From assembly GCA_913058245.1 (NCBI GenBank), contig CAJXQJ010000010.1, positions 1 to 64,000 of the forward strand: a stretch of 64,000 bases of DNA, read 5' to 3'. How positions within the stretch are numbered: the first letter of the stretch is position 1; each line of letters starts with the position of its first letter. Made by a program: the position numbers and the translations under genes. The DNA comes from an uncultured Colwellia sp. GTDB lineage: Bacteria > Pseudomonadota > Gammaproteobacteria > Enterobacterales > Alteromonadaceae. This document shows, one piece after another, positions 19,859 through 30,170 of the stretch. The notes under the pieces are model-generated. The model saw only the letters and a program-made list of their open reading frames with translations, was not told the origin of the DNA and searched no databases.

Positions 19859-21460
19859 ATGAGTCAAATATCATCAACTGCCATTATTGAATTAGCCGTC
19901 GATTTAACGAGCAGTTTAAATCGAAAAGATAGGTTTGATCGCCTGCTTGATACTGTGCGAAAAACTATTAGTTGTGATGCTGTTGCCTTGTTGTCTTTTA
20001 AAGGTGATGTATTAACACCATTGGCACTGCAAGGGCTTAGCCGTGATACGTTAGGACGACGTTTTTTTGTAAATGAACACCCTAGATTTGAGCAACTTTG
20101 TCGCTCTAAATTGCCAATTCGATTTGCTGCTGACTCCCCGTTGCCAGATCCATATGATGGATTATTAGTGGATAGGGAAGGCGATTTACCTGTGCATTCA
20201 TGTATGGGCTTACCACTGTACTATGATGATAAATTGCTAGGGTTATTAACCATTGATAGCCTAACGCCCCATGAATTTGAAGATATTGCTGAGCGAACAC
20301 TTGAGGTTATTTCAGCTATTGCTGCAGCAACACTTAATACTGCTCTTTTGATTGAGCAATTAGAGCTACAAGCTGATCATTCACAGCGTGTGGTAGCAGA
20401 GCTTACCGAGGAAGCTTGGAAGCGTGACGGTGGTGAACTTATTGGCGAAAGCCCAATAATGCAGCAATTAAAGCAAGAGCTGGATATTGTCGCTAGTTCA
20501 GATTTTAATATTCTAATTTACGGAGAAACTGGGGTCGGTAAGGAGCTTGTCGCTCGTACATTACATCAAAAGTCTTTACGACAAAACGGTCCTATGGTTT
20601 ACGTTAACTGCGCGGCACTGCCAGAGAACTTGATCGAAAGTGAATTATTTGGCCATGTTAGAGGCGCATTTACTGGTGCAGATAAAAATCGAGCTGGTAA
20701 GTTTTCCCTTGCCAACGGCGGCACATTATTTTTAGATGAAATTGGTGAATTACCTTTAGCCGCACAAAGCAAGATTTTACGAGCCATTCAAAATAATGAA
20801 ATACAACCGGTTGGGCAAGATAATGTTGAGCAAGTTGATGTTCGCATTGTTGCGGCAACTAATCGAGATCTGCGTGAAGAAGCTGAAGGTGGTCGTTTTC
20901 GTGCTGACTTGTATCACAGGTTAAGTGTTTATCCGATTAGAGTGCCTAAGTTGTATGAGCGTGTTGGTGATGTACAAGTATTAAGTGGTTATTTTGTCGA
21001 GCAAACGCGTCGAAAGCTCGGTATTCAGCAACTGAAACTTTCAATTGAAGCTATTGAGCACCTTGAACAATATAAGTGGCCTGGAAATGTTCGTGAGCTT
21101 GAGCATGTGATCAGTCGAGCAGCATTAAAGGCAAGGGCACGTCAAAAAGGTAAGGCAATTATTGCCATTAACCAAACAGATTGTGGTTCACTTATTAATA
21201 TTCAAGTTGACGACGATACTGAGCAGTTATCTGCAAATATAGCGCTTTCATCAGAGCCGCTATCAACAAACACAGATTTGTTTGAAGGTTATAGTTTACG
21301 AGAAGCAACTGAGCAATTTCAGCGAGGTATTATTATTGATGCGCTTGAGCAAAACCAAGGAAGTTGGGCAGCGGCGGCTCGCACGTTATCAACAGATAGA
21401 GCTAACTTAAATCGCATTGCAAAAAGATTGAACATTAAAGTTACTAAGAGAATTCAGTAG
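19859..21460 (+). CDS. norR: NO-responsive sigma-54 activator
   Basis: Bacterial enhancer-binding protein that senses NO through a non-haem iron in its GAF domain and activates sigma-54 promoters. The ATG at 19859 has AGGA upstream and gives about 533 aa; an ORF from 19784 would overlap the operator region. Domains: N-terminal GAF (about 1-170), AAA+ with Walker A GETGVGKE, the sigma-54-contacting GAFTGA loop and Walker B GGTLFLDEIGELP, then a Fis-type HTH at the C terminus (WAAAARTLSTDRANLNRIAKRL). It diverges from the NO-defence operon it presumably controls. Confidence 0.93.
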   Translation: MSQISSTAIIELAVDLTSSLNRKDRFDRLLDTVRKTISCDAVALLSFKGDVLTPLALQGLSRDTLGRRFFVNEHPRFEQLCRSKLPIRFAADSPLPDPYDGLLVDREGDLPVHSCMGLPLYYDDKLLGLLTIDSLTPHEFEDIAERTLEVISAIAAATLNTALLIEQLELQADHSQRVVAELTEEAWKRDGGELIGESPIMQQLKQELDIVASSDFNILIYGETGVGKELVARTLHQKSLRQNGPMVYVNCAALPENLIESELFGHVRGAFTGADKNRAGKFSLANGGTLFLDEIGELPLAAQSKILRAIQNNEIQPVGQDNVEQVDVRIVAATNRDLREEAEGGRFRADLYHRLSVYPIRVPKLYERVGDVQVLSGYFVEQTRRKLGIQQLKLSIEAIEHLEQYKWPGNVRELEHVISRAALKARARQKGKAIIAINQTDCGSLINIQVDDDTEQLSANIALSSEPLSTNTDLFEGYSLREATEQFQRGIIIDALEQNQGSWAAAARTLSTDRANLNRIAKRLNIKVTKRIQ

Positions 21461-21517
21461 CTTTGATTTCATTGAATTATTTGTTAATGAATTGTTTGTT
21501 GATGAAATATGGAGACG

Positions 21518-21548
21518 AAAAAGCCTGAGTAGGTATGCTCAGGCTTTA
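21518..21548 (-). terminator. Terminator of upp-uraA (possibly bidirectional)
   Basis: AAAGCCTGAG and CTCAGGCTTT pair around an 8-nt loop. The T run follows the stem on the minus strand, so it mainly serves uraA; norR converges from the other side. Confidence 0.8.
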
Positions 21549-21596
21549 GCAACACGCTAGTGTGTTAGTTTAGTTTTAAAAGTTAATAGTTAAAAG

Positions 21597-22859
21597 TTAA
21601 AGGTCTTTAACTTCTTCTTTCGGTAAAAGTAAGTTTAGGCCAATCGCTACTAAGGCACATAAACTGATACCCTGAATGCTGTAACCACCTAAATTTAGCG
21701 CCATACCACCGATACCAAAAACTAGTACAACGGCGAAAATAATGAAGTTTCTTGGTTGGTCAAAATCAACTTTTGCTTTCACTAAACTGCCTAAACCAAC
21801 GCTGGCGATTAAACCAAACAATAGCATCATAATACCGCCCATTACTGCACCTGGTATGGTTTGTAAAAGCGCACCTAATTTGCCGACAAATGCCATGATG
21901 ATGGCAGCACAAGCTGCCCATGTCATAATTCTTGGGTTGAAAGCTTTAGTTAACATAACCGCGCCAGTCACTTCAGAGTAAGTAGTATTTGGTGGACCAC
22001 CTAACATTGAAGCGGCGGTGGTTGCAACGCCATCACCGAGTAATGTGCGATGTAAGCCTGGCTTTTTAATGTAGTCTTTGCCTGTTGCTGAACCAATAGC
22101 TAGTACATCTCCAATGTGCTCGATGGCCGGGGCGATGGCAATCGGTAACATGTAAACAATAGCTTGCCAATTAAACTCAGGAGCTGTGAACTTTGGTACA
22201 GCAAACCAAGCCGCATTTTCAACTGGAGTAAAGTCAATTATACCCTGATAGAGCGATAGTAAATAACCAACAACAATGCCAGCTAAAATTGGCATTAAAC
22301 GCATAAAGCCTTTGCTAAAAGCAGAAACTAACAGCGTTGTTAATAATGCAGGCAAAGAAATGCTTAATGCGAGTGATTGATCAATTAGTTGCGCTGAACC
22401 ATCTCCTGTACGCCCAAGTGCCATATGAACAGCAACCGGAGCGAGTGATAAGCCAATCACCATAATGATTGGACCGGTAACAATAGGGGGCAAGTATTTG
22501 CTAATAAAGCCAGTCCCTCGCATACGAATGAAGCCACTAAAGCAAGCGTAAACAACACCAACAACGGCCAGAGCCCCCATGGTTGCTGGAATCCCCCATG
22601 TTTGAGTGCCATACATGATAGGAGCAATAAAAACAAAAGAAGAGGCCAAAAATACTGGTACTTGACGTTTCGTTACCAATTGGAATAACAAGGTACCGAT
22701 ACCAGCAGTGCACAAGGCAACATTTGGATCTAAGCCTGTAAGAAGCGGCATTAATACTAACGCGCCAAAGGCAACAAATAGCATTTGTGTGCCAGTAAGT
22801 ACTTCTTTAAATAGTGATTGGTTATTGAAATTGTCGGTTGAGTTATTTTCTGAAGTCAT
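21597..22859 (-). CDS. uraA: Uracil permease
   Basis: Proton-coupled uracil importer of the NCS2/UraA family in the inner membrane. The 420-aa product has about 14 helices and the family motif region (AIEHIGDVLAIGSATGKDY, with the Glu/His uracil site), plus GVATTAASMLGGPPNTTYSEVTGAV. It lies 89 nt downstream of upp on the same strand, giving the standard upp-uraA salvage operon. Confidence 0.95.
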   Translation of the reverse strand: MTSENNSTDNFNNQSLFKEVLTGTQMLFVAFGALVLMPLLTGLDPNVALCTAGIGTLLFQLVTKRQVPVFLASSFVFIAPIMYGTQTWGIPATMGALAVVGVVYACFSGFIRMRGTGFISKYLPPIVTGPIIMVIGLSLAPVAVHMALGRTGDGSAQLIDQSLALSISLPALLTTLLVSAFSKGFMRLMPILAGIVVGYLLSLYQGIIDFTPVENAAWFAVPKFTAPEFNWQAIVYMLPIAIAPAIEHIGDVLAIGSATGKDYIKKPGLHRTLLGDGVATTAASMLGGPPNTTYSEVTGAVMLTKAFNPRIMTWAACAAIIMAFVGKLGALLQTIPGAVMGGIMMLLFGLIASVGLGSLVKAKVDFDQPRNFIIFAVVLVFGIGGMALNLGGYSIQGISLCALVAIGLNLLLPKEEVKDL

Positions 22860-22948
22860 ATTTTACTCAATAAAACTGCCAGCAAGCTGGCAGTTAAGTG
22901 GTTTAAACGCATATGATGAAATGTTGGTTATTTACCAAGCCAACAAAC

Positions 22949-23575
22949 TTATTTAGTGCCGAATATTTTATCACCAGCATCACCTAAGCCCGGCAATATA
23001 TAACCCGCATCATTTAAGCAATCATCAACAGAGGCAGTGTAAAGCTCAACATCAGGATGTGCTTTTTCTAATGCAGCGATACCTTCTGGCGCCGCAACTA
23101 ACACTAAGGCTTTAATATTTTTACAGCCACGTTCTTTCAAAAGATTAATGGTTTCAACCATAGAGCCACCAGTAGCTAGCATAGGATCAATAACCAATGC
23201 TAAACGCTCATCAATTTGACCTGCTAATTTTTCAAAGTAGAAAACTGGCTCTAATGTTTCTTCATTACGGTACATGCCAACAACCGAAATACGAGCGCTA
23301 GGAATAAGCTCTAAGACACCATCCATCATACCTAAACCAGCACGTAGAATAGGTACAACAGTAACTTTTTTACCTTTAATTTGCTCAACTTGAATTTCAC
23401 CATTCCAGCTATTGATGGTCTTGGTTTCAAGTTGAAAATCTTTTGAAGCTTCATACGTTAATAAGCTACCAACTTCAGCTGCTAACTCACGAAAACGTTT
23501 AGTACTGATATCACCTTCGCGCATTAGGCCAAGTTTGTGTTGAATAAGGGGATGGTTTACTTCGATTACGCTCAT
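22949..23575 (-). CDS. upp: Uracil phosphoribosyltransferase
   Basis: Salvages uracil to UMP using PRPP. The 208-aa product shows the type I PRTase PRPP loop [19 protein letters not shown] and the C-terminal [14 protein letters not shown] tail, all at expected length. It is the first gene of upp-uraA. Confidence 0.97.
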   Translation of the reverse strand: MSVIEVNHPLIQHKLGLMREGDISTKRFRELAAEVGSLLTYEASKDFQLETKTINSWNGEIQVEQIKGKKVTVVPILRAGLGMMDGVLELIPSARISVVGMYRNEETLEPVFYFEKLAGQIDERLALVIDPMLATGGSMVETINLLKERGCKNIKALVLVAAPEGIAALEKAHPDVELYTASVDDCLNDAGYILPGLGDAGDKIFGTK

Positions 23576-23869
23576 CGTTTGCTCCAGAAATTGATGAAAA
23601 TATTTTTCATATTATATGCCATCTGTGGTGTAATGTACTTAAAAGTAAGATGAAAATAACAATTTTATACACTTAATAGACTCAATTTTTGAGTCACATC
23701 GGATTAGTGCGGAACATTTTATAATTTATTTTTTAATAGGGCTTTGTCGGTGATCAATTAAATGTTTTAGCGTTAATTAATATACAAATGCCTTTTAGCT
23801 ATTTTATCTTTACACAACAATCAAGTATGCTTAAATTATCATCAGAAAATTATAACAGCAGTTAATTTC

Positions 23870-24502
23870 ATGGTAACTCAATCTCTATTATGGCAACCAG
23901 AGCAAGTGTCAGCAGACTTTGCTGAACTTTGTAATGCCTTATATGAGCGAGAGTTACGAATTTTAGCAAGTGGTGATTTTGCAAGTCCAGCAGGTTTACA
24001 AGGGCGCATTAAAAGTCTGCCTTATTATGTGAAGCGCAGTGCACACGCTCTATTAAATGCTGAGAGCCCATTAGATTTAGATATTCAAAATGCCAGTTGG
24101 TCAGCTAAACAAACGGCGACGCATCCGTCCATTAATCAGCTGAAAAATTATCAAGATAATGTTTTAAAATGGTATCAAGAGCAAAAATTAGCACATGGCT
24201 TGGTAGTACCAATAGCGACCGAAAGTGGGATTGTTCTTGATTGCATTGACCGAGTTGATTTAACAAAGCAAAGATTTCGTACTAACGTTTACGGTTGGTT
24301 TAATTTAACTGATCAGAAAGCGCGAGATAAACGTTATCATTTGCTAAAACCAAATAAGCGAGTGATGACTGCTGCATGTGCAGGACATTGTTGGCAAAAT
24401 GCCCGAAAAGTACAGCCTATTATTCCTTCATTACGTGAACTTTTGCTGTCTTGTTCAATTAATTGGCGTAATTTTAAGCAGCCAAATAAGGTAAACAATT
24501 AA
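23870..24502 (+). CDS. Conserved-looking protein of unknown function
   Basis: Not recognised. The 210-aa product is basic and soluble with no signal peptide or membrane helix. It has an Arg/Lys-rich N-terminal half (LQGRIKSLPYYVKRSAHALL) and a Cys-containing stretch (TAACAGHCWQNARKVQPIIPSLRELLLSCSINW). The ribosome binding site is weak. It lies 86 nt upstream of ftsB on the same strand, at the edge of a highly conserved block. No function is proposed. Confidence 0.6.
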   Translation: MVTQSLLWQPEQVSADFAELCNALYERELRILASGDFASPAGLQGRIKSLPYYVKRSAHALLNAESPLDLDIQNASWSAKQTATHPSINQLKNYQDNVLKWYQEQKLAHGLVVPIATESGIVLDCIDRVDLTKQRFRTNVYGWFNLTDQKARDKRYHLLKPNKRVMTAACAGHCWQNARKVQPIIPSLRELLLSCSINWRNFKQPNKVNN

Positions 24503-24588
24503 TATTAAATGCCTTGGGGTGTTTACAGCAGGTGGTACACACTTATAATAGCTATCATTAGTATTTAAACCTTGAATATAGATAGTTT

Positions 24589-24894
24589 ATGCGGCTGATC
24601 ACAGCAATTTTGATTATTTTTTTTGCCTTACTGCAATACCGACTTTGGTTTGGTAAAAATAGCATACCTGACTATCTGGCATTAGAAGAAGAAGTGACAC
24701 GCCAACAAGTTAATAATAATAAGTTAAAACAACGCAATAAATTGCTCTATGCCGATACCGATGATTTAAAGTCGGGCACAGAGGCAATTGAAGAGCGTGC
24801 ACGCCATGAATTAGGCATGATAAAGCAGGGCGAAACGTTTTTCCGTGTTATTCCTAATGATTCCGATACCAATAAAAAGGAACGATTGCGATAA
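24589..24894 (+). CDS. ftsB: Cell division protein FtsB
   Basis: Bitopic divisome protein that forms the FtsQLB complex at the septum. The 101-aa product has an N-terminal membrane helix (about residues 3-20), the FGKNSIPDYLALEEEV region, a coiled coil (VTRQQVNNNKLKQRNKLLYADTDDL) and the conserved EERARHELGMIKQGETFFRV tail. The stop overlaps the ispD start by 1 nt. Confidence 0.95.
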   Translation: MRLITAILIIFFALLQYRLWFGKNSIPDYLALEEEVTRQQVNNNKLKQRNKLLYADTDDLKSGTEAIEERARHELGMIKQGETFFRVIPNDSDTNKKERLR

Positions 24895-25607
24895 TGAACC
24901 ACTCTTTAGGGCCGTATGTAGTAGTAGTGCCCGCTGCTGGTGTCGGTAAACGTATGCGTTCATCTTGCCCAAAGCAATATTTAACCATTGATGGCATAAC
25001 CATTTTAGAACATACCGTTTTACGTCTATTGAGTCATCCGGCTATTTCGCACGTTGTAATTGCCTTAGGCGCAAATGACGAATATTTCCCTACTACGACT
25101 CTTGCAAGTAATAGCAATGTCACTCAGGTCATTGGTGGTAACGAGCGTGTTGATTCGGTATTAGCAGGTTTGCTAAGCCTAAATGTCACACAGCAACCTT
25201 GGGTTTTAGTCCACGACGCTGCACGACCTTGTGTTCAACATCAAGACTTAACTCGTTTGATGGAATATTGTGTCGGTAATGGTCATGGTGGAATTTTAGC
25301 AACGCCAGTACGAGATACCATGAAACTTGCTAGTTTAACAGGCGTAGTAGATAAAACATTAGACCGCAGCCATATGTGGCATGCCTTAACTCCTCAAATG
25401 TATAAAACTGAAGAGTTAACTACAGCAATTACTAGGGCATTAGCACAAAACATTGAAATAACTGATGAGTCATCTGCGATGGAAGCTTTTGATTACCCTA
25501 GCGGCTTAGTCAGTGCTAGCAGTGATAATATTAAAATTACCCAGCCAGAAGATTTATCATTGGCTGCGTTTATTTTGCAACAACAAAATGAAGTAGAGGC
25601 AATATGA
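24894..25607 (+). CDS. ispD: 2-C-methyl-D-erythritol 4-phosphate cytidylyltransferase
   Basis: Third step of the MEP isoprenoid pathway (MEP + CTP to CDP-ME). The 237-aa protein has the nucleotide-binding [27 protein letters not shown] and the C-terminal DSSAMEAF and [10 protein letters not shown] motifs. Its start overlaps ftsB by 1 nt and its end overlaps ispF by 4 nt, so translation is coupled. Confidence 0.97.
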   Translation: MNHSLGPYVVVVPAAGVGKRMRSSCPKQYLTIDGITILEHTVLRLLSHPAISHVVIALGANDEYFPTTTLASNSNVTQVIGGNERVDSVLAGLLSLNVTQQPWVLVHDAARPCVQHQDLTRLMEYCVGNGHGGILATPVRDTMKLASLTGVVDKTLDRSHMWHALTPQMYKTEELTTAITRALAQNIEITDESSAMEAFDYPSGLVSASSDNIKITQPEDLSLAAFILQQQNEVEAI

Positions 25608-26092
25608 GAATAGGTCATGGTTTTGATGTCCATAAATTTGGTGGCGAAGGCCCGTTAGTTTTAGCTGGCGTTGAAATTCCTTATGATTATGGCTTTGTTG
25701 CTCACTCGGACGGTGATGTTGCTATTCACGCCTTATGCGATGCTATTTTAGGTGCACTCTGTTTAGCTGATATTGGCAATCATTTTCCTGATACTGATGG
25801 CCAATATGAAAATATTTCCAGCCGTATTTTATTACGCCATGTTGTTGGTTTAATGCAAGAAAAGGGCTACCGAATAGGTAATGCTGATATTACCATTTGC
25901 GCGCAAGCACCGAAAATAGCACCGCATTTGCTGGCTATGCGCACGATTTTAGCTGAAGACATGCTGTCAGATATTGAACAAGTTAATGTAAAAGCGACTA
26001 CCACTGAAAAGCTTGGTTATGTTGGTCGTAAAGAAGGTGTATCGGTGCATGCCGTGGTTTTATTGATGAAAGCTGATTATACGAGTTGCTAA
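25604..26092 (+). CDS. ispF: 2-C-methyl-D-erythritol 2,4-cyclodiphosphate synthase
   Basis: Fifth step of the MEP pathway (CDP-ME-2P to MEcPP). The 162-aa product shows the zinc ligands in GHGFDVHKF (D8, H10), the [19 protein letters not shown] signature and the [13 protein letters not shown] motif. The stop TAA shares one base with the truD ATG. Confidence 0.97.
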   Translation: MRIGHGFDVHKFGGEGPLVLAGVEIPYDYGFVAHSDGDVAIHALCDAILGALCLADIGNHFPDTDGQYENISSRILLRHVVGLMQEKGYRIGNADITICAQAPKIAPHLLAMRTILAEDMLSDIEQVNVKATTTEKLGYVGRKEGVSVHAVVLLMKADYTSC

Positions 26093-27207
26093 TGTCTGAA
26101 CATTCAATTGAAAAGGTTGCAGAGCCAGTTATTAATTCATTACCAACTTTTGCCTATTTATATGGAAAGCCTACAGCAACAGGCTTATTGCGTAGCCAAA
26201 AATCTGATTTTAAAGTGTTTGAAAAGTTACCATTTTTACCTTGCGGTGAAGGTGAACATTTATTTATTCATATTCGTAAAACTGGTGCTAATACTGCATT
26301 TGTTGCTAAACAACTTGCGCAATATTTTTCAATAAAAGAGTCCCTTGTATCCTATGCGGGTTTAAAAGATCGTTTTGCAGTAACTGAGCAATGGTTCGGT
26401 GTACATGTGCCCGGAAAGCAAGTATTTGATTTAAGTGATTTGAATATCGAAGGTGTTGAGGTTTTGGCTTATAAGCGTCATAACAAAAAGCTTCGTATTG
26501 GTGGATTAGAAGGTAATCGTTTTGAAATTACTCTACGAAAAGTTACCGATATTGATGAGTTAGTTCGACGTTGGCATGTGGTGAGTAAGTTTGGGGTTCC
26601 TAATTACTTTGGCGAGCAGCGTTTTGGTATTGAAGGCGGTAATATTGAAAAAGCATTAAGTTTGTTTTCTGGCCGAAAAGTTAAAGATAAGAAAAAGCGC
26701 GGTATGTATTTATCTGCCGCACGTTCATTAATATTTAATCAAATTATTAGTGAGCGTATAAAACAGAATAACTTCGACACACTACTTAATGGTGATGTTT
26801 TAATGCTTTCAGGTACTCAATCGGTATTTCTAGCGCAAGAAATTAACGAAAGCTTAAAGGCAAGACTTCTGAATCATGATATAGATATCACTGCACCTAT
26901 GTGGGGAGCTGGAGAGTTAATGACCACTTCTGACGCGTTAACACTTGAGCAGAGCGTTGCAAAACAACAGCAAGGATTTTGTGAAGGTTTGCCACGTTTT
27001 GGCTTAAAGCAAGAACGACGTCGAACACGTATTGTTGTAAAAGAGCCTGAAATCAAGATCAAAGATGATGTTGTTACCTTGTCTTTTTTCTTACCAGCAG
27101 GTGCTTATGCTACAACTATTATGCGCGAGTTGGTTAACTATACCGATATGACAGAGCGTGTTGTAAATGATTCATCAAATAGAAATTCAGAGCACGGCAA
27201 AGGATAA
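26092..27207 (+). CDS. truD: tRNA pseudouridine(13) synthase
   Basis: Makes pseudouridine-13 in tRNA-Glu. The ATG at 26092 is preferred to a TTG 6 nt upstream, giving 371 aa. Visible are FKVFEKLPF, the catalytic region [18 protein letters not shown] (Asp in GLKDR), NYFGEQRFG and the C-terminal [16 protein letters not shown]. The position between ispF and surE is the conserved one. Confidence 0.95.
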   Translation: MSEHSIEKVAEPVINSLPTFAYLYGKPTATGLLRSQKSDFKVFEKLPFLPCGEGEHLFIHIRKTGANTAFVAKQLAQYFSIKESLVSYAGLKDRFAVTEQWFGVHVPGKQVFDLSDLNIEGVEVLAYKRHNKKLRIGGLEGNRFEITLRKVTDIDELVRRWHVVSKFGVPNYFGEQRFGIEGGNIEKALSLFSGRKVKDKKKRGMYLSAARSLIFNQIISERIKQNNFDTLLNGDVLMLSGTQSVFLAQEINESLKARLLNHDIDITAPMWGAGELMTTSDALTLEQSVAKQQQGFCEGLPRFGLKQERRRTRIVVKEPEIKIKDDVVTLSFFLPAGAYATTIMRELVNYTDMTERVVNDSSNRNSEHGKG

Positions 27208-27209
27208 CT

Positions 27210-27962
27210 ATGCGGATATTATTAAGTAATGATGATGGCGTTCATGCTGAAGGCATAAAAGTCCTTTACGAAGAGCTTGTAAAGTATTTCCAAGTTAAGG
27301 TTGTAGCACCAGACAGAAATTGCAGTGGTGCTAGTCACTCTTTAACTTTGTTAAACCCGCTGCGAGCACAAGCCATGGATAATGGCTTTACGGCCGTAAA
27401 TGGTACTCCTACTGACTCAGTGCATCTGGGGGCGACGCAGTTAATGCAGCCAGCTCCAGACTTAGTGGTTGCTGGAATTAATCACGGTGCTAACTTAGGT
27501 GATGATACCATATACTCTGGAACAGTAGCTGCAGCGACGGAAGGACGACACTTAGGGATGCCAGCAATAGCCGTATCTTTAGTATCTAAGAATCCACAAC
27601 ACTTTCAAACCGCTGCAGTAGTAACTGCTAGGTTTATAGAACGTCTGCAAGCACACCCGCTGCCTAGCGACCAAATTATTAATATTAACGTGCCAGATAT
27701 GCCATTAAGCGAGCTTAAAGGAATACAAGTGACGCGTTTAGGACATCGGCATAAAGCTGAAACCATGAAAAAGATGCAAGATCCTTGGCAACGTGATATC
27801 TATTGGTATGGGCCACTTGGCCAAGAGTTAGATGCAGGAGTTGGAACTGACTTTCATGCAGTTGCCAATGGTTTTGCGTCAATAACACCGTTAACTATTG
27901 ATATGACTGCTTATAAAAGCATGACACAAATGACAGAATGGATTAATGAACTCTCAATATGA
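27210..27962 (+). CDS. surE: 5'/3'-nucleotidase SurE
   Basis: Metal-dependent nucleotide phosphatase linked to stationary-phase survival. The 250-aa protein begins [16 protein letters not shown] with the acidic metal site (SNDDG). It also has [26 protein letters not shown] and the [25 protein letters not shown] signature. It overlaps pcm by 4 nt (ATGA). Confidence 0.97.
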   Translation: MRILLSNDDGVHAEGIKVLYEELVKYFQVKVVAPDRNCSGASHSLTLLNPLRAQAMDNGFTAVNGTPTDSVHLGATQLMQPAPDLVVAGINHGANLGDDTIYSGTVAAATEGRHLGMPAIAVSLVSKNPQHFQTAAVVTARFIERLQAHPLPSDQIININVPDMPLSELKGIQVTRLGHRHKAETMKKMQDPWQRDIYWYGPLGQELDAGVGTDFHAVANGFASITPLTIDMTAYKSMTQMTEWINELSI

Positions 27963-28636
27963 AACAAAGTAATATCAATGCCAGAGTAGGCAGTAGTATC
28001 GGCGGTAAATCAGGTCGAAGTGGTGAGTTGCTGGCACAAAAATTACTGGGTGAAGGCATTCAAAACCAACAAGTATTGCAAGCCATTGCTCGTTCTCCGC
28101 GCCATACATTTGTTCCTGAAATACTTGCTCATAAAGCGTATGACAATACAGCTCTCCCGATTGGCCAAGGGCAAACTATTTCTCAACCTTATATTGTCGC
28201 TAAAATGTCAGAGTTGTTACTTGCTGACGGTATTCCTGAGAGTATCTTAGAAATAGGTACAGGCTCTGGTTATCAAACCTCAATTTTGGCACAACTAACA
28301 TCGAAAGTATTTTCAGTTGAACGAATTAAATCGTTACAGTGGCAAGCAAAAAGAAGATTACGTTCGATGGATTTACATAATGTTTCAATGAAGCACGGTG
28401 ACGGCTGGCAGGGTTGGCATAGTAAAGCGCCATTTCAGGCTATTATAGTGACTGCTGCCCCGACAGAAGTTCCGGTAGCATTATTAGAACAGCTTGCTGA
28501 TGGTGGGCGCTTGATCATTCCCGTTGGCGAGCAAAGTCAAATTTTAAAACTTATTACTCGCCACGGCGATGAATTTAAAGAACAACAAGTAGAAGCAGTA
28601 CGCTTTGTTCCTTTAGTACCGGGCGCATTAGGATAG
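27959..28636 (+). CDS. pcm: Protein-L-isoaspartate O-methyltransferase
   Basis: Repairs isoaspartyl damage in proteins with SAM. The 225-aa product contains the SAM motif [16 protein letters not shown], the family start region [11 protein letters not shown]...[22 protein letters not shown] and [11 protein letters not shown]. It belongs to the surE-pcm-nlpD-rpoS survival cluster. Confidence 0.97.
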   Translation: MKQSNINARVGSSIGGKSGRSGELLAQKLLGEGIQNQQVLQAIARSPRHTFVPEILAHKAYDNTALPIGQGQTISQPYIVAKMSELLLADGIPESILEIGTGSGYQTSILAQLTSKVFSVERIKSLQWQAKRRLRSMDLHNVSMKHGDGWQGWHSKAPFQAIIVTAAPTEVPVALLEQLADGGRLIIPVGEQSQILKLITRHGDEFKEQQVEAVRFVPLVPGALG

Positions 28637-28639
28637 TTT

Positions 28640-29218
28640 GTGAAAATATTTTCAGCATTATATGAATGGACACTTAAGTGGGCAGAGCATAAATTTGCTC
28701 CTAGAATTTTAGCAATATTAACTTTTGCAGAATCAGTTTTTTTCCCAATACCACCGGATGTATTACTTGCGCCTATGGTATTAGCACAACGTGAGCGAGC
28801 ATGGCGTTTAGCTGCGCTAACCACAGCAGCATCAGTTATTGGGGGAGTTGTTGGTTATGGTTTAGGCTACTTAATGTTTGAACCTTGGATACAACCATTA
28901 ATAACAGAGTTTGGCTATCAAGCTCGCTTTGATAAAGCGATGTCTTGGTTTAGCGAGTGGGGTGTCTGGGTAGTATTTTTAGCGGGCTTTTCTCCGATCC
29001 CTTATAAACTATTTACAGTCAGTGCCGGTTTTCTACAAATGGCTTTTTTACCATTTTTAATAGCATCAGCAGTTGGTCGAGGAATGCGGTTTTTCTTAGT
29101 TGCTGGTGTTATTCGTTGGGGCGGAGCGCCAATGGAACAAAAAATTAGACAATGGGTTGACGTATTGGGTTGGTTGCTTGTAGGCGCAATTATTATTGCG
29201 TATATAGCAACTCGATAA
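28640..29218 (+). CDS. YqaA-like VTT/DedA-type membrane protein
   Basis: A 192-aa inner membrane protein starting with GTG, 3 nt after pcm. It has YqaA/SNARE-associated family features: LTFAESVFFPIPPDVLLAPMVLAQ near the N terminus, GVVGYGLGYLMFEPW and the AGFSPIPYKLFTVSAGFLQMAFLPFL core, with about four helices and a re-entrant loop. The family is related to lipid scramblase-like VTT proteins; the precise role is not known. Confidence 0.88.
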   Translation: MKIFSALYEWTLKWAEHKFAPRILAILTFAESVFFPIPPDVLLAPMVLAQRERAWRLAALTTAASVIGGVVGYGLGYLMFEPWIQPLITEFGYQARFDKAMSWFSEWGVWVVFLAGFSPIPYKLFTVSAGFLQMAFLPFLIASAVGRGMRFFLVAGVIRWGGAPMEQKIRQWVDVLGWLLVGAIIIAYIATR

Positions 29219-29235
29219 AGGATCTTTACGTAACT

Positions 29236-30084
29236 ATGGCTAAAAGGATGAAGTTCGAGTTATTGCAAGTGAACAGTTTGTTATTAGTAGTCGTATTGCT
29301 ACTACTGAATGGTTGTTCTAGCCGCAGTAAACCAGCGCCAGTTGTTGATGTTCAAGGTTCACTACCTTTAAGCCAACGCATAAAGAATAGCGTTACTGGA
29401 AGTGAATATATAGTCAAAAAAGGTGAAACTTTATATTCAATTGCCTGGCGTGCAGATGTCGATGTTCGCACTTTAGCAAGTATAAATAATATAAAAGCAC
29501 CTTATAATATTTTTCCAAATCAAAAATTATTTTTAGTCAAAAATTCCAGCAACGCAAGTAAAAATAAAGCTAAGAGTAAAAGCTTTAACTCATCAAAACA
29601 AAAAGTTATAAAAAAACCTATTGCGCAGAAGAAAAAGCAGGAGTATGGTGGAAATGTAACTGAGCAAAAAACAAGCAAAAAGTCTCAGCAACCAAAAGCT
29701 GCATTTTCGCAGAAAATTAGAAAATGGCAGTGGCCTGCGAAAGGAAAAGTTATTCAGAGATTTTCCACCGCAAAACAAGGGAATAAAGGAATCGACATTG
29801 CGGGGCGACGCGGTGATTCGGTGAAAGCAACTGCAGACGGCAAGGTGGTTTATGCCGGTGATGCGTTACAAGGATACGGCCAGTTAGTCATAGTTAAACA
29901 TAATGATGATTATCTTAGTGCTTATGCCCATAACGATCGCATTCTAGTTAAAGAGCAGCAAGTTGTGAAAGCCGGTCAAGTGATTGCCAAAATGGGTGAT
30001 ACAGACGCTGAAAGAGTCATGCTTCATTTTGAAGTTCGCTTTCGCGGTAAATCAGTTAATCCCATGAAGTATTTGCCGAAATAA
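29236..30084 (+). CDS. nlpD: Murein hydrolase activator lipoprotein
   Basis: Outer-membrane lipoprotein that activates amidase AmiC at division in relatives. With the ATG at 29236 it is 282 aa; an earlier frame from 29170 overlaps the yqaA-like gene. It has a lipobox LLNGC (Cys about 27), a LysM domain (EYIVKKGETLYSIAWRADVD...NQKLFLV, about 57-100), a Lys/Ser-rich linker and a C-terminal M23-like domain (GKGIDIAGRRGDSVKATADGKVVYAG...HFEVRFRGKSVNPMKYL). The zinc ligands look degenerate, as expected for an activator. The rpoS promoter usually lies inside this gene. Confidence 0.93.
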   Translation: MAKRMKFELLQVNSLLLVVVLLLLNGCSSRSKPAPVVDVQGSLPLSQRIKNSVTGSEYIVKKGETLYSIAWRADVDVRTLASINNIKAPYNIFPNQKLFLVKNSSNASKNKAKSKSFNSSKQKVIKKPIAQKKKQEYGGNVTEQKTSKKSQQPKAAFSQKIRKWQWPAKGKVIQRFSTAKQGNKGIDIAGRRGDSVKATADGKVVYAGDALQGYGQLVIVKHNDDYLSAYAHNDRILVKEQQVVKAGQVIAKMGDTDAERVMLHFEVRFRGKSVNPMKYLPK

Positions 30085-30170
30085 TAATAAAAATTTATCA
30101 GAAATAGATTGGAGCCAACGTGAATATTTAGTCAGTAAATTTAGCTATAGCTAATAGTGGGAGATATAAC

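Noticed and set aside
23560..23590. PurR-like sequence around the upp start
   Set aside because: CGTTTGC matches one half of the PurR consensus, but the other half is out of register and the site straddles the start codon.
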